A stretch of 64,000 bases of DNA from CAWDDG01 sp963801065. Lineage in GTDB: Bacteria; Actinomycetota; Actinomycetes; Jiangellales; Jiangellaceae. The translations under genes and the position numbers were made by a program. Below, in pieces: positions 8,918 through 18,160 of the stretch. Within the stretch, counting starts at the first letter, position 1; every line of letters begins with the position of its first letter. Where the stretch lies: positions 248,001-312,000 of the forward strand of contig CAWDDG010000008.1 in the NCBI GenBank assembly GCA_963801065.1, read 5' to 3'. The notes beneath the pieces were generated by a model that was not told where the DNA came from, made no database searches, and was given only the letters and a program-made list of their open reading frames with translations.

Positions 8918-9598
8918 TCACGTCTCCCTTCGCGCCAGGTAGACGTGGTACGTCACCGGCCGGCCTTCGCGCTCGACCGTGCGGACGACCTCCCCGAGGC
9001 GCCCGACGAGCCTCGACAGCGTCGTCGCCAGCGTCGCCGAGGGGGCCGCCGACCAGACGGCGAGCACGCCGCCGGGCGCCAGCGCGCGTGCCGCGTTCCG
9101 CACGGCGGGCGCCTGGTAGACCGCCGCATTGGCATCGCGGACCAGGAAGCCCGGTCCGTTGTCGACGTCGAGAAGGACGGCATCGTAGGTGCCGGCCGTT
9201 GCGTCGCGCAGGGCGTCCCGGATGTCGGCAACGCTGACCCGGACCCGTGGATCGGCAAGCACCGCCTCGACGCCCGGGACCAGACCAGATCTCAGCCATT
9301 CGACGAGCAGTGGCTCGATCTCCACTAAGTCCACGACCTCGACCCGGACGTCGGTCAGCAGGGCGGCGAGCGTGATTCCGAGCCCGACGCCGCCGACGAG
9401 CACCCGGCGCGGGGCCGCGTGCCGGTCGAGGACCGCATCGGCGAGTAGTCGCTCGGTCGAGCTCTCGGCGGTGTCCATGAGGAAGATCCCGTTGACGATC
9501 AGCTCGTACACGGAGCCTTCGGCTCCCGCCCGGCGACGTAGCACGACCTCGCCGCCGACCCCCTCGGCTCGGGCGAGCGTCTCCGGACGCGGGTCCAC
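8918..9598 (-). CDS. spermidine synthase-like methyltransferase-fold protein
   Basis: About 226 residues with the spermidine synthase/Rossmann fold: VYELIVNGIFLMDT, then the SAM-type loop VLVGGVGLGITLAALL, the acidic strand-end VDLVEIEP, and YDAVLLDVDNGPGFL. The aminopropyl-donor pocket is not clearly preserved, so a true polyamine enzyme is doubtful; many actinobacteria carry this short group without known substrate. GTG 9598 is the best start because it gives MDPRPETLARAEG. The open frame continues upstream, but only through sequence that is antisense to an IS110 remnant starting about 10 bases away. The native promoter and possibly the first residues may have been lost to that insertion. 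No ribosome site is visible. Confidence 0.7.
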   Translation of the reverse strand: MDPRPETLARAEGVGGEVVLRRRAGAEGSVYELIVNGIFLMDTAESSTERLLADAVLDRHAAPRRVLVGGVGLGITLAALLTDVRVEVVDLVEIEPLLVEWLRSGLVPGVEAVLADPRVRVSVADIRDALRDATAGTYDAVLLDVDNGPGFLVRDANAAVYQAPAVRNAARALAPGGVLAVWSAAPSATLATTLSRLVGRLGEVVRTVEREGRPVTYHVYLARRET

Positions 9599-9607
9599 GA
9601 CCGGCGA

Positions 9608-10479
9608 CGCTGAGTCGTTTGTGTGGTGGCCGCGCCGTCGAAGCTGCAGCGCCCGGTCGGTGACCGGGTCAAAACCGATGCTCGGGACGCGCTGCATCTG
9701 GCCAGGCTGCTGCACCTGGGCGAGATCGTCGAGGTGGCGGTGCCCAGCGTGGAGCAGGAGGCGGCCCGGGATCTGGTCCGGGCCCGTGACGACGTGCGTG
9801 GGGACCTGATGAGCGCGCGGCATCGACTCTCGAAGCTGCTGCTGCGCCGGGGGATCGTCTACATCGGCGGCAGGGCCTGGACCGGCGTCCACGAGGGGTG
9901 GCTTCGTCAGCAGCGGTTCGACCAGCCGGGCTGCAGATGGCCTTCGAGACCGCCCACGACACGATGCTGGCCACCGTGGACCGCAGAGACCGCCTCGACG
10001 TCGCGATCGCGCAGATGGCCGCCGACAGCGAGTTCACCCCGGTGGTGCACCGGCTGGGCTGCCTGCGCGGGGTCCCACACTGACCGCGTTCGGGCTTGCG
10101 GTCGAGATCGGTGACTGGCACCGGCTGACCGGGCGCAGCATCGGCCCCTACCTGGGGCTGGTGCCCACCGAGTCATCCTCGGGCGGCTCCCGATCCCAGG
10201 GCGGGCTCACCAAGACCGGCAACGGGCACGCCCGTCGGCTGCTGATCGAGGCCGCCTGGCACCACCGCCAGCCCGACCGGGCCGCCAGCGCGAGCATGCG
10301 CCGTCGCTGGGACCTGGCCGGACCGCAGCCCGAGCCCGCGGACACGCCGGCACCAGCGACTGCACGCCCGCTGGCACAGATTCAACGCACGCGGCAAGAA
10401 GTCCGTCATCGCCAACGCAGCGATCGCCCGCGAACTCGCCGGGTGGTGCTGGTCCCTGGCCGTCCTCGACGAGGAGTAA
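9608..10479 (+). pseudogene. decayed IS110-family transposase
   Basis: Pieces of an IS110 transposase lie in order but in three frames. The part DRVKTDARDALHLARLL with ARHRLSKLLLRRGIVY is in one frame. MAFETAHDTMLATVDRRDRL to VVHRLGCLRGV is in the next. LTAFGLAVEIGDWHRLTG, YLGLVPTESSSGGSRSQGG and KTGNGHARRLLIEAAWH follow in a third, and RELAGWCWSLAVLDEE ends at 10479 after another shift. The N-terminal DEDD catalytic segment is absent, so the element is dead. The C-terminal Tnp20 domain with its conserved serine region is recognisable. It abuts the 5' end of the gene at 8918-9598. Confidence 0.85.
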
Positions 10480-10902
10480 CCCGGCACAACCCCAAGCGTC
10501 CGATTCCGGTGACGGTGGTGACGGCAGCGCCTGGGAGCGACCCGCGAACGCACTATGAGCGGTCCCAGCCCGTTCCGGGCCAAGACCACGCTCGATCTCT
10601 AGACCCGCGGTGCAGCTCCAGCCGAACAGCCCGTCCTGCGGTAACCAACCCGCGCATACAGAGTGACCGCGCGTCGACACCGACACGCCCGTCACCAACC
10701 AGCGCCGGAACCGGTCAAGGCGGCACCCCCGAAGCCATCAGGGGTGCCGCCTCACCACGCCCCCTTGACAACAGGCTCTACATATCAGTGCGGCACCTGC
10801 CGGACCGGGACGTCAGGCGGCTCGACGACCACCCAGGCGACGTGGAACTCGTCGTCGCACCGCGAGTCGCGGCAATAAGAGCCGCTGTGGAGTGATGCAC
10901 TC
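10480..10902. other. IS110 flank and unassigned DNA
   Basis: The first 300 bases are probably the non-coding right part of the dead IS110 element, perhaps ending near the CTTGACAACAGGCTCTACA segment (about 10764-10784). After it, a short minus-strand frame with two Cys and high GC3 (10785 to about 10900) might be the tail of an older gene cut by the insertion, but I cannot identify it. Confidence 0.4.
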
Positions 10903-10960
10903 TTGACCCGGTGGGTAAGGTCCGAATGTAACGTCACGATCCACGTCATGTCCGGTGACG
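10903..10960 (+). promoter_or_regulatory. putative promoter/operator of the sugar ABC operon
   Basis: TTGACC (10903-10908) and TGTAAC (10927-10932) are separated by 18 bases and fit a sigmaA-type promoter. Just after it CGTCAC (10932-10937) and GTGACG (10955-10960) form an inverted repeat that could bind a LacI- or other-type repressor. No regulator gene lies next to the operon. Confidence 0.4.
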
Positions 10961-10997
10961 TCGCCCAGCGAGTCGCCGCCGGCAGTCGGGAGGCGAC

Positions 10998-12284
10998 GTG
11001 AGGCCCAAGAGAGCGACAGTTCTCCTTGCGGCTGGGGCGATGACCGTCCTCACCGCGTGCGGGGGAGACAGCGGGCCCCCGACGCTCAACTGGTACATCA
11101 ATCCGGACAACGGGGGCCAGGCGGAGCTCGCCGCCAAGTGCACCGACGAGGCCGGCGGCGCATACCAGATCGAGACGTCGATCCTGCCCAACAGCGCTTC
11201 CGCCCAACGCGAGCAGCTGATCCGCCGCCTCGCGGCCAATGACTCCTCGATCGACCTGATGAGCGTCGACCCTCCCTTCGTCCCGGAGTTCGCGGAGGCC
11301 GAGTTCCTCCTCGACATCCCCGACGACCGGGCCGAGGAGTTCACCGACGGCGTGGTCGAGTCGGCCGTCGCCGGCGCCACCTGGAAGGACGAGCTCGTCG
11401 GCATCCCCTTCTGGGCCAACACGCAACTGCTTTGGTACCGGAAGTCCGTCGCCGAGCAGGCCGGCCTGGATCCGGAGGACGAGCCGGTGACTTGGGAGCA
11501 GGTCATCGCAGCCGCGGAGGAGACCGGCACGACGGTCGCCGTACAGGCCAACCGGTATGAGGGCTACACGGTATGGATCAACGCCCTGATCGAGGGCACC
11601 GGGACCTCGGTGCTGCTCAACCCCGAGGCCAACGTGGAGGATCTCGAGCTCGGTCTGAACGAGCCGGGTGCCGAGCAGGGCGCAGCGGTCATCGCCCAGC
11701 TCGTCGACGCCGGCGTGGCCGGTCCCGCGGTCTCCACCGCGGGCGAGGAAGAGGCCCGGGCGCTGTTCCAGAGCGACATCGGCGGTTTCATGATCAACTG
11801 GCCGTACGTCTGGCAGGCCGCGAACGGCGAGGCGGAGTCTGGCGCGCTCGATGCCTCCTTCATCGACGACATCGGCTGGACTATCTACCCCCAGACGGTC
11901 GAGGGCGAGGACTCTGCGCCCCCGTTCGGCGGCATCACGCTCGGCATCGGCGCCTTCACCGAGCACCCAGACGAGGCCCTCGAAGCGGCTGCCTGCATCA
12001 CCTCCGCGGAGAGCCGGACCGAGTACATGCTGTTCTCCGGCAACCCGTCGGCCTCCGAGGAGTCGTACAGCGATCCGGAGGTCGTGGAGGCGTTCCCGAT
12101 GGCCGAGTTCATCCTCGAGTCGCTGCAGCAGGCGAAGCCGCGGCCGCAGACCCCGTACTACAACGAGGTCTCCGAGAGCCTGCAGCGCACGTACCACCCG
12201 CCGGAGTCCGTCCAGCCCGACAGCACACCCCAGGAGGCGGCCGAGTTGATCGTCGGCGTGCTCAACAAGGAGGTGCTGCTGTGA
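10998..12284 (+). CDS. sugar ABC transporter substrate-binding lipoprotein
   Basis: A 428-residue extracellular solute-binding protein of family 1. The signal peptide ends in a lipobox LTAC (Cys 21), so it is anchored outside the membrane. Motifs typical of the trehalose/maltose LpqY-like group include NWYINPDNGG near the start and ASAQREQLIRRLAAND. It delivers its sugar to the two permeases that follow. GTG 10998 is preceded by GGAGG at 10987-10991. The stop overlaps the next start (GTGA at 12281), indicating translational coupling. Similarity to LpqY-SugABC suggests trehalose or another disaccharide, but the ligand is not proven by sequence. Confidence 0.88.
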   Translation: MRPKRATVLLAAGAMTVLTACGGDSGPPTLNWYINPDNGGQAELAAKCTDEAGGAYQIETSILPNSASAQREQLIRRLAANDSSIDLMSVDPPFVPEFAEAEFLLDIPDDRAEEFTDGVVESAVAGATWKDELVGIPFWANTQLLWYRKSVAEQAGLDPEDEPVTWEQVIAAAEETGTTVAVQANRYEGYTVWINALIEGTGTSVLLNPEANVEDLELGLNEPGAEQGAAVIAQLVDAGVAGPAVSTAGEEEARALFQSDIGGFMINWPYVWQAANGEAESGALDASFIDDIGWTIYPQTVEGEDSAPPFGGITLGIGAFTEHPDEALEAAACITSAESRTEYMLFSGNPSASEESYSDPEVVEAFPMAEFILESLQQAKPRPQTPYYNEVSESLQRTYHPPESVQPDSTPQEAAELIVGVLNKEVLL

Positions 12285-13246
12285 GCGTCGAGACCCGCGA
12301 GGCGCGGACGGCGCCGGCCACCACGAGGCGGACCCGCCGCCCCATTCGCACCGACAAGCAGCGCGCGGACGCCCGGCTGGGCTGGATGCTGGCGGGGCCG
12401 GCGTTCGTCGTGATGTTGCTGGTCACCCTCTACCCGATCCTCCAGGCGGTGTGGGACTCGCTGTGGGACTACCGGCTCACGACTCCCGACGACCGCGAGT
12501 TCATCTGGTTCCAGAACTACGCGGTGATCCTCACCGACCCGCTCTGGTGGCGGGTCGTCGGTGTCACCCTGCTGATCACCGTGATCACGGTCGTGGTGGA
12601 GCTCGTGCTCGGCTTCGCGCTCGCGCTGGTGATGCACCGGGCGCTGAAGGCGCTGCGGCCGATCCTGCGTACGGCGATCCTCATCCCCTATTCGATCATC
12701 ACGGTCGTGTCGGCATTCGGCTGGCAGTTCGCCTTCGCCGTCGACTCGGGCTTCGTCAACCCGTGGTTCTCCTGGCTGCCTGGCATCGATGAACAGACCG
12801 ACTGGTTCGGCGGCTTCGGGTCGTCGATCTTCGTCATCATCTTGTCCGAGATCTGGAAGACGACGCCGTTCATCTCACTGCTGTTGCTCGCCGGGCTGGC
12901 CCAGGTTCCCGAGGAGATGCAAGAGGCAGCAAAGGTCGACGGCGCCACTTGGTGGCAGCGGCTGTACAAGGTGACGCTGCCGAACATGAAGGCCGCCATC
13001 ATGGTGGCCCTGCTGTTCCGCACACTCGACGCGTTCCGCATCTTCGACAACGTGTTCATCATGACCGCAGGTGCGCAGAACACCGAAACCGTGTCGCTGC
13101 TGGCCTACCGGCAGACGATCCAACGGCTCGAGATCGGGCTTGGCTCCGCCGTCTCGGTGCTGTTGTTCCTCTCGGTGCTCCTGATCAGCTTCAGTCTCAT
13201 CAGGCTGTTCAGGATCGACCTGGCTAGCGCGAGAGGGGAGCGGTGA
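12281..13246 (+). CDS. sugar ABC transporter permease (SugA/MalF-like)
   Basis: A 321-residue permease with six membrane helices after a basic cytoplasmic N-terminus (RRTRRPIRTDKQRADAR). The cytoplasmic EAA loop is EEMQEAAKVDGATWWQRLYK, which docks on the ATPase. It forms a heterodimer with the product of the next gene. The GTG start overlaps the stop of the binding protein and its own stop overlaps the next start, so all are made from one mRNA. Longer open sequence upstream is only an alternate frame of the binding-protein gene. Confidence 0.9.
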   Translation: MSVETREARTAPATTRRTRRPIRTDKQRADARLGWMLAGPAFVVMLLVTLYPILQAVWDSLWDYRLTTPDDREFIWFQNYAVILTDPLWWRVVGVTLLITVITVVVELVLGFALALVMHRALKALRPILRTAILIPYSIITVVSAFGWQFAFAVDSGFVNPWFSWLPGIDEQTDWFGGFGSSIFVIILSEIWKTTPFISLLLLAGLAQVPEEMQEAAKVDGATWWQRLYKVTLPNMKAAIMVALLFRTLDAFRIFDNVFIMTAGAQNTETVSLLAYRQTIQRLEIGLGSAVSVLLFLSVLLISFSLIRLFRIDLASARGER

Positions 13247-14091
13247 TGGACCAGCTCTCGACCCGTCAGCGGGTCTTCTGGATCGTCGGCGGCGCGCTGA
13301 TCATCATTTACTGCCTGTTCCCGGTCGCGTGGCTGACGTCGCTGTCGTTCAAGGCTCCGGCCGAACTCAACAACCAGCAGTTCCTGCCCACAAATCCGTC
13401 CACGGAGAACTACGAGCAGATCCTGCCCGGCGGCTCGGCGGCCGATCTGTTCTTGCCGGCGCTGCGCAACTCGATCGGTATCTCGTTGATCGCGACCCTG
13501 ATCGCCGTGGTGCTGGCGATGTTCGCCGCCTACGCGATCGCCCGGCTCGACTTCCCGGGCAAGCGGCTGATCCTCACCTCGGCGCTCGCGGTCGCTATCT
13601 TCCCGGTGGTCTCGATCGTGACCCCGCTGTTCAACCTGTGGCGCAACATCGGCCTCTACGACACCTGGCCGGGGCTGATCATCCCGTTCCTGTCCCTCAC
13701 GCTGCCGCTGTCGATCTGGACGATGTCGGCCTTCTTCCGCGAGATTCCGTGGGAGATGGAGCAGGCGGCCCAGGTCGACGGTGCCACGTCGTGGCAGGCG
13801 TTCCGGAAGGTCATCGTCCCGCTGGCGGCGCCCGGCGTCTTCACGACCGCGATCATCAGCTTCTTCATCGCCTGGAACGACTTCGTCTACGGGATCTCGT
13901 TGACCTCGACGTCGGCAGCCCGCCCGGTACCGGCGGCTCTGTCGTTCTTCACCGGCGAATCGCAGTTCATCCAGCCGACCGGTGCCATCTCGGCGGCCGC
14001 GATCATCGTCACGATCCCCGTCGTCGTCCTCGTCCTGATCTTCCAGCGGCGGATCGTCGCCGGACTCACCAACGGTGCCGTCAAGGGCTGA
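13243..14091 (+). CDS. sugar ABC transporter permease (SugB/MalG-like)
   Basis: A 282-residue permease with six helices and the EAA-type loop WEMEQAAQVDGATSWQAFRK. It pairs with the preceding permease to form the sugar channel. Either GTG 13243 or ATG 13246 could start it; both overlap the stop of the upstream gene. It ends 19 bases before the ATPase gene, which has its own AGGAGA ribosome site. Confidence 0.9.
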   Translation: MMDQLSTRQRVFWIVGGALIIIYCLFPVAWLTSLSFKAPAELNNQQFLPTNPSTENYEQILPGGSAADLFLPALRNSIGISLIATLIAVVLAMFAAYAIARLDFPGKRLILTSALAVAIFPVVSIVTPLFNLWRNIGLYDTWPGLIIPFLSLTLPLSIWTMSAFFREIPWEMEQAAQVDGATSWQAFRKVIVPLAAPGVFTTAIISFFIAWNDFVYGISLTSTSAARPVPAALSFFTGESQFIQPTGAISAAAIIVTIPVVVLVLIFQRRIVAGLTNGAVKG

Positions 14092-14110
14092 CAATCACTC
14101 AGGAGAAGCC

Positions 14111-15367
14111 ATGGCTGCCATCACGCTGAAGCACATCAACAAGGAGTACGGCGACGGCTACATCGCGGTGAAAGACGTCAGCCTCGACATCGGTGACGGC
14201 GAGTTCATGATCCTGGTGGGGCCGTCCGGCTGCGGAAAGTCCACGGTTCTGCGAATGATCGTCGGGCTCGAGGACATCTCCAGCGGCGACATCGAGATCG
14301 GAGGGCAGCGGGTCAACGAGAAGGCCCCCCGCGACCGCAACCTGTCGATGGTCTTCCAGAACTACGCGCTCTACCCCCACCTGACGGTCTTCGAGAACAT
14401 CGCCTTCCCGCTGCGACTGGCAAAGACTCCGGACGCCGAGGTCGACGAACGGGTTCGGCGCGCCGGCGAGCTGCTCGAGCTCACCGAGCATCTCGACCGC
14501 AAGCCGGCCAACCTCTCCGGCGGCCAGCGGCAGCGCGTCGCGATGGGCCGGGCGATCGTGCGGGACGCGCGGGCGTTCCTCTTCGACGAGCCGCTGTCCA
14601 ACCTCGACGCGAAGCTACGCGGCCAGATGCGCACCGAGATCGCGCGCCTGCAGAAGCGGCTGGGCATCACCACCGTCTACGTGACGCACGACCAGATCGA
14701 GGCGATGACGCTGGGGGATCGGGTGGCCGTGCTGCGCAAGGGTGTACTCCAACAGGTCGCGACGCCGCGGGAGCTGTACGACCACCCGGCCAACCTGTTC
14801 GTAGCCGGGTTCATGGGCTCGCCGCCGATGAACTTCATCCCGGCAGAGGTCACAGACCGCGGCCTACACACGCCGTTCGGCGACGTGCGGCTGCCGGACG
14901 ACCGCATCGCGGGTCTCGGCGACCAGGAGCTCGTGCTCATCGGGGCCCGGCCGGAGCACTTCGAGGACGCGTCTGTGGTCGACCCTGCCGTTCGTGACCG
15001 TGGGCTGACGTTCGACGCGCACGTCGACGTGATCGAGTGGCTCGGCAACGAGCAGTTCGCGTACGTCCCGTACGAGGCTCAGGAGGACATCAGGCGCCAG
15101 CTCGCCGATCTCGAGCGGGAGGTGGACAGCGAAGCCCTGCGGACCCAGCTCGTCGTGGCCCTGGACGCCTCCAGTCGGCTCCCGGAGGGTCAGACGGCGA
15201 CGCTCTGGCTGGATCTGCGCAAGGTCCACGTGTTCGACCCTGCGACCGATGCCAACCTCACCCTGGCCGCCCGCGACGCGGCACCCGGCTCCTCGCCTTC
15301 GGCCACGGAAAACGGCGTGCCAGGCTCCCAGGCAGACTCCGTGCCCGAAGGCCCACCCGCCATCTGA
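14111..15367 (+). CDS. sugar ABC transporter ATPase (UgpC/MsmX/SugC type)
   Basis: A 418-residue ATPase. It has Walker A GPSGCGKST near residue 37, the signature LSGGQRQRVAMGRAIV, Walker B AFLFDEPLSNLDA and the switch His in VTHDQIEAMTLGDR. The C-terminal third is the OB-fold/TOBE regulatory domain usual in sugar importers. An unusual Ser/Pro-rich tail of about 35 residues follows (from about 15280). The start is ATG 14111 after AGGAGAAGCC. In this operon it energises the two permeases; in some actinobacteria such ATPases serve several sugar importers. Confidence 0.92.
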   Translation: MAAITLKHINKEYGDGYIAVKDVSLDIGDGEFMILVGPSGCGKSTVLRMIVGLEDISSGDIEIGGQRVNEKAPRDRNLSMVFQNYALYPHLTVFENIAFPLRLAKTPDAEVDERVRRAGELLELTEHLDRKPANLSGGQRQRVAMGRAIVRDARAFLFDEPLSNLDAKLRGQMRTEIARLQKRLGITTVYVTHDQIEAMTLGDRVAVLRKGVLQQVATPRELYDHPANLFVAGFMGSPPMNFIPAEVTDRGLHTPFGDVRLPDDRIAGLGDQELVLIGARPEHFEDASVVDPAVRDRGLTFDAHVDVIEWLGNEQFAYVPYEAQEDIRRQLADLEREVDSEALRTQLVVALDASSRLPEGQTATLWLDLRKVHVFDPATDANLTLAARDAAPGSSPSATENGVPGSQADSVPEGPPAI

Positions 15368-15452
15368 CCGCCCTGCTCGCCCGTCGTTCGGATGGGTGGG
15401 AGGGCCGTCTTCGGCGGAGTCAGCGTGAACGCCGGCCACGCGGCGGCGGCCG

Positions 15453-16101
15453 GTGAGCGGTGAGCCGGAGGCTCGCGATGCCGGCGAGCTGCGGTGGCTC
15501 GGACGCCGACCACGAACGGGGTCGCCAAGGCGCTGCGTGAGGCGGCCGGCGAAGGCCGCCTCACGTTGTCTGAGCTGGAGGAACGACTCGACGCGACGTT
15601 CAAGGAGCGTACCTACGCCGGTCTGGAGCCGATCACGCACGATCTGCCTCCCCCGCCTCACCCGGCGCCGGGAACGCCCGTGTTGCGGCCGCAACCCGGC
15701 CGGCGTCGGTCGCCGGCGCGAGGAGGTCCGCCTGCGATTCGGCCGGAGCGGATCACGACGGTCCTCGGCGACGAGAAGCGCCGCGAGCGGTGGGAGATGC
15801 CCGCGACACTGGGAGTCAGCTGCTTCCTCGGCGAGGTGGTGCTCGACTTCACCGAGGCGATCGTGCGGCACCGGGACATCGTCGTCCAGATCGGAGCGGT
15901 GCTCGGCAGCGTGACGCTCATCGTGCCGGACGGGATCGACGTCCGGAAGGAACGGGCACGTCTGTCCTCGGCGAGAGAAGGCACCTGCTGACCGGTCCGA
16001 TCACTCCGGGCCGGCCGATCTACTGGGTGCCGGGGTACGTGGTGCTCGGCGACCTCACGGTGCGGCCGCCTCGGCAGGGGCGGTCACTCTTCGGCCGCTG
16101 A
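15453..16101 (+). pseudogene. DUF1707 protein, broken by frameshifts
   Basis: DUF1707 proteins are actinobacterial, with a helical N-terminal domain and a DUF2154/LiaF-like beta C-terminus. Here the pieces lie in different frames: GELR from GTG 15453, SDADHER in the next frame (an in-frame ATG at 15478 is possible), then VAKALREAAGEGRLTLSELE through TTVLGDEKRRERWEMP and GSVTLIVPDGIDVR, and finally EGTGTSVLGERRHLLTGPI to TVRPPRQGRSLFGR ending at 16101. An extra base near 15496, another in the GGGG at 15518-15521 and a missing base near 15945 would restore one protein of about 215 residues. Either a decayed gene or poor local sequence quality. Confidence 0.65.
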
Positions 16102-16113
16102 CCCTTTTCAGAT

Positions 16114-16134
16114 CCGCACATGCGGCTCTATTGT
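16114..16134 (+). promoter_or_regulatory. promoter and inverted repeat of the TOBE regulator
   Basis: CCGCA (16114-16118) and TGCGG (16121-16125) form a 5-bp inverted repeat with a 2-base centre directly before TATTGT (16129-16134). TATTGT is a -10 box 7 bases before GTG 16142. The repeat overlaps where RNA polymerase sits, so it could be an autoregulatory operator. Confidence 0.4.
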
Positions 16135-16141
16135 GAGTTTC

Positions 16142-16546
16142 GTGCCGCATCATCGGATCTCTGACGCAGCCCGCCTGCTCGGTGTGAGCGACGACTCCCT
16201 GCGCCGCTGGGCCGACGCCGGCAAGGTCGAGCTGTCTCACGACGATGCCGGACGGCTCGTCGTCGACGGCGTCGACCTGGCCCGGATCGCCCGCGAGATC
16301 GTCCCCGCCGAGTCGGCCCTGCCGGCGCCCAGGGAGTCCGCTCGTAACCACTTCCCCGGCGTCGTCACCGGTGTCCGGAAGGACGGCGTCATGGCTCAGG
16401 TCGAGATTCAGGCCGGTCCATACCGCGTGGTCTCGCTGATGAGCCGCGAAGCCGCCGACGAGCTGGGTCTCGAGGTCGGTGTCGCGGCCATCGCGTCCGT
16501 CAAGGCCACCAGCGTCGTCGTCGACGTCCCCGGCCGGTCGCCATGA
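16142..16546 (+). CDS. MerR-type HTH plus TOBE domain molybdate-responsive regulator
   Basis: A 134-residue two-domain protein. The N-terminus (ISDAARLLGVSDDSLRRWAD) is a MerR-like helix-turn-helix. The C-terminus (NHFPGVVTGVRKDGVMAQVE and LMSREAADELGLEVG, then ASVKATSVVVD) is a TOBE/Mop domain that binds molybdate or tungstate. It sits directly upstream of modABC with an overlap (ATGA at 16543), so it is most likely the molybdate sensor of this operon, analogous in role to ModE. GTG 16142 follows a -10 box by 7 bases (leaderless); GTG 16133 would add three residues. Confidence 0.85.
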   Translation: MPHHRISDAARLLGVSDDSLRRWADAGKVELSHDDAGRLVVDGVDLARIAREIVPAESALPAPRESARNHFPGVVTGVRKDGVMAQVEIQAGPYRVVSLMSREAADELGLEVGVAAIASVKATSVVVDVPGRSP

Positions 16547-17343
16547 GCCGGCTTCCGCCAGTCCTGGCGGCTGCCGCGGCCGTGGTCCTGTCCGCCTCCT
16601 GCGGGGGAGGAGGCGGACCGGGCGACGACACGGCCGGTGCCGGCCAGAGCCGGACCGCGGTGGATGTCGGTGGCACGGTCACGGTCCTCGCCGCGGCATC
16701 GCTCACCGGTTCGTTCGAGGAGCTCGGCGAGCGCCTGGAGGAGGAGCATCCGGACCTGGACCTCGCATTCTCGTTCGGACCCAGCTCGGGCCTGGTCGAG
16801 CAGGTACTCGCGGGCGCGCCGGCCGACGTGCTCGCCACCGCCGACGCCCGGACCATGGGCAACGCCGTCGACGGTGGTGTCGTCGACGGCGAGCCGGTGG
16901 TCTTCGCCCGCAACACGTTGGCGTTGATCGTGCCGGCGGGCAACCCGGGTTCGGTGCAAGGGCTCGACGACCTCGCCCGCGACGAGCTCCGCGTCGCGAT
17001 CTGCGAGCCCGGCGTTCCCTGCGGTGCCGCGGCCGAACGGCTGCTGGCAGCCGCCGGTGTCACAGCCAAGCCGGACACCCTGGCTACCGACGTCAAGGAG
17101 GCGACGTCCCTCGTCTCGCTCGGCGAGGCCGATGCCGCGCTGGTCTATCTCACCGACGCGGCCGCCGAACGCGATGCCGTGGAGACGATCGACGTCCCTC
17201 AGGCCGCCGAGGTCGTGAACGACTACCCGGTTGCCCTCCTGACCGACGCGCCGAACCCCGAGGCAGCCCAGGTCGTCGTCGCCGCGATCATCGGTGAGCC
17301 GGGCCAGCGCATCCTCGGCGCGGCCGGTTTCCTCGGCCCGTGA
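16543..17343 (+). CDS. modA: molybdate ABC transporter substrate-binding lipoprotein
   Basis: A 266-residue ModA. The signal peptide ends in a lipobox with Cys 20 (LSASC), followed by a Gly-rich linker. Family motifs are VLAAASLTGSFEELGERLE near residue 50, FSFGPSSGLVEQVLAGAPADV, NTLALIVPAGNPG and the end ILGAAGFLGP. Ser/Thr hydroxyls and main-chain amides in these loops hold the oxyanion. The ATG overlaps the regulator's stop by four bases. It hands molybdate to ModB/ModC; a molybdopterin oxidoreductase is encoded at 61105. Confidence 0.93.
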   Translation: MSRLPPVLAAAAAVVLSASCGGGGGPGDDTAGAGQSRTAVDVGGTVTVLAAASLTGSFEELGERLEEEHPDLDLAFSFGPSSGLVEQVLAGAPADVLATADARTMGNAVDGGVVDGEPVVFARNTLALIVPAGNPGSVQGLDDLARDELRVAICEPGVPCGAAAERLLAAAGVTAKPDTLATDVKEATSLVSLGEADAALVYLTDAAAERDAVETIDVPQAAEVVNDYPVALLTDAPNPEAAQVVVAAIIGEPGQRILGAAGFLGP

Positions 17344-17350
17344 TCTGTCT

Positions 17351-18160
17351 GTGACCCGATCCGCCGCGCGCCCGGCCGACGCCCGGGTACCCCTCGTGTT
17401 GCTCGTCCCGTCGCTCGTCGGGCTCGCCCTGCTGCTGCTCCCGATGGCCGGGCTGGTGGCGCGGGCCCCGTGGACGCGGCTGCCGGAGATCCTCGGTTCC
17501 GAAGGCGTCCTCACCGCGCTGCGGCTCTCGTTGATCACGTCGACCGTGACGACGGCGCTGTGCCTCGCCTGCGGGGTGCCGTTGGCCTGGCTGCTCGCCC
17601 GGACGACGGTGCCGGGCCGCGCGCTCCTTCGTGGCCTCGTCACGGTCCCGTTGGTTCTGCCTCCGGTCATCGGCGGTGTGGCCCTGCTGGTCGCATTCGG
17701 TCGCCGGGGCATCGTTGGCGAGTGGTTGTTCGAGACGTTCGGCGTGTCACTTCCGTTCACCACGGCTGGTGTGGTCATGGCGCAGTCGTTCGTCGCCATG
17801 CCATTCCTCGTCGTCACGGTCGACGGCGCGCTGCGCACGGCAGACCGCCGTTACGACGACGTGGCGGCGACGCTGGGGGCGTCGGCGTGGACGACCTTTC
17901 GGCGCGTGACGCTGCCGGGCGTCGCGCCGGGCGTGCTCGCGGGCGCCGTGCTGTGCTGGGCGCGGGCACTGGGGGAGTTCGGCGCGACGATCACGTTCGC
18001 CGGAAGTTTCCCGGGCACCACGCAGACGCTGCCATTGGCGGCATACGGGGCGATCAACAGCGGCGACGTCGAGACGGCGATCGTGCTGAGCCTGGCGATG
18101 ATCGTCGTCTCGGTGACGATCCTGGTCGGTCTGCGGGACCGGTGGGTGGGCACCCGATGA
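17351..18160 (+). CDS. modB: molybdate ABC transporter permease
   Basis: A 269-residue permease with five to six membrane helices, LVLPPVIGGVALLVAFGRRG in the middle, and the cytoplasmic coupling loop DDVAATLGASAWTTFRRVTL. GALGEFGATITFAG-like sequence (ALGEFGATITFAGSF) is characteristic of ModB/CysT-type channels. GTG 17351 gives MTRSAARPADAR; an in-frame ATG at 17294 would lie inside modA and is less likely. The stop overlaps the modC start. Confidence 0.92.
   Translation: MTRSAARPADARVPLVLLVPSLVGLALLLLPMAGLVARAPWTRLPEILGSEGVLTALRLSLITSTVTTALCLACGVPLAWLLARTTVPGRALLRGLVTVPLVLPPVIGGVALLVAFGRRGIVGEWLFETFGVSLPFTTAGVVMAQSFVAMPFLVVTVDGALRTADRRYDDVAATLGASAWTTFRRVTLPGVAPGVLAGAVLCWARALGEFGATITFAGSFPGTTQTLPLAAYGAINSGDVETAIVLSLAMIVVSVTILVGLRDRWVGTR

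Noticed and set aside
9599..9892. N-terminal extension of the spermidine synthase-like protein
   Set aside because: The added residues are antisense to the IS110 transposase remnant and lack family similarity.
10785..10900. Minus-strand frame with two Cys upstream of the sugar importer
   Set aside because: It is short, has no start with a ribosome site and no recognised family; kept only as a note in the intergenic entry.
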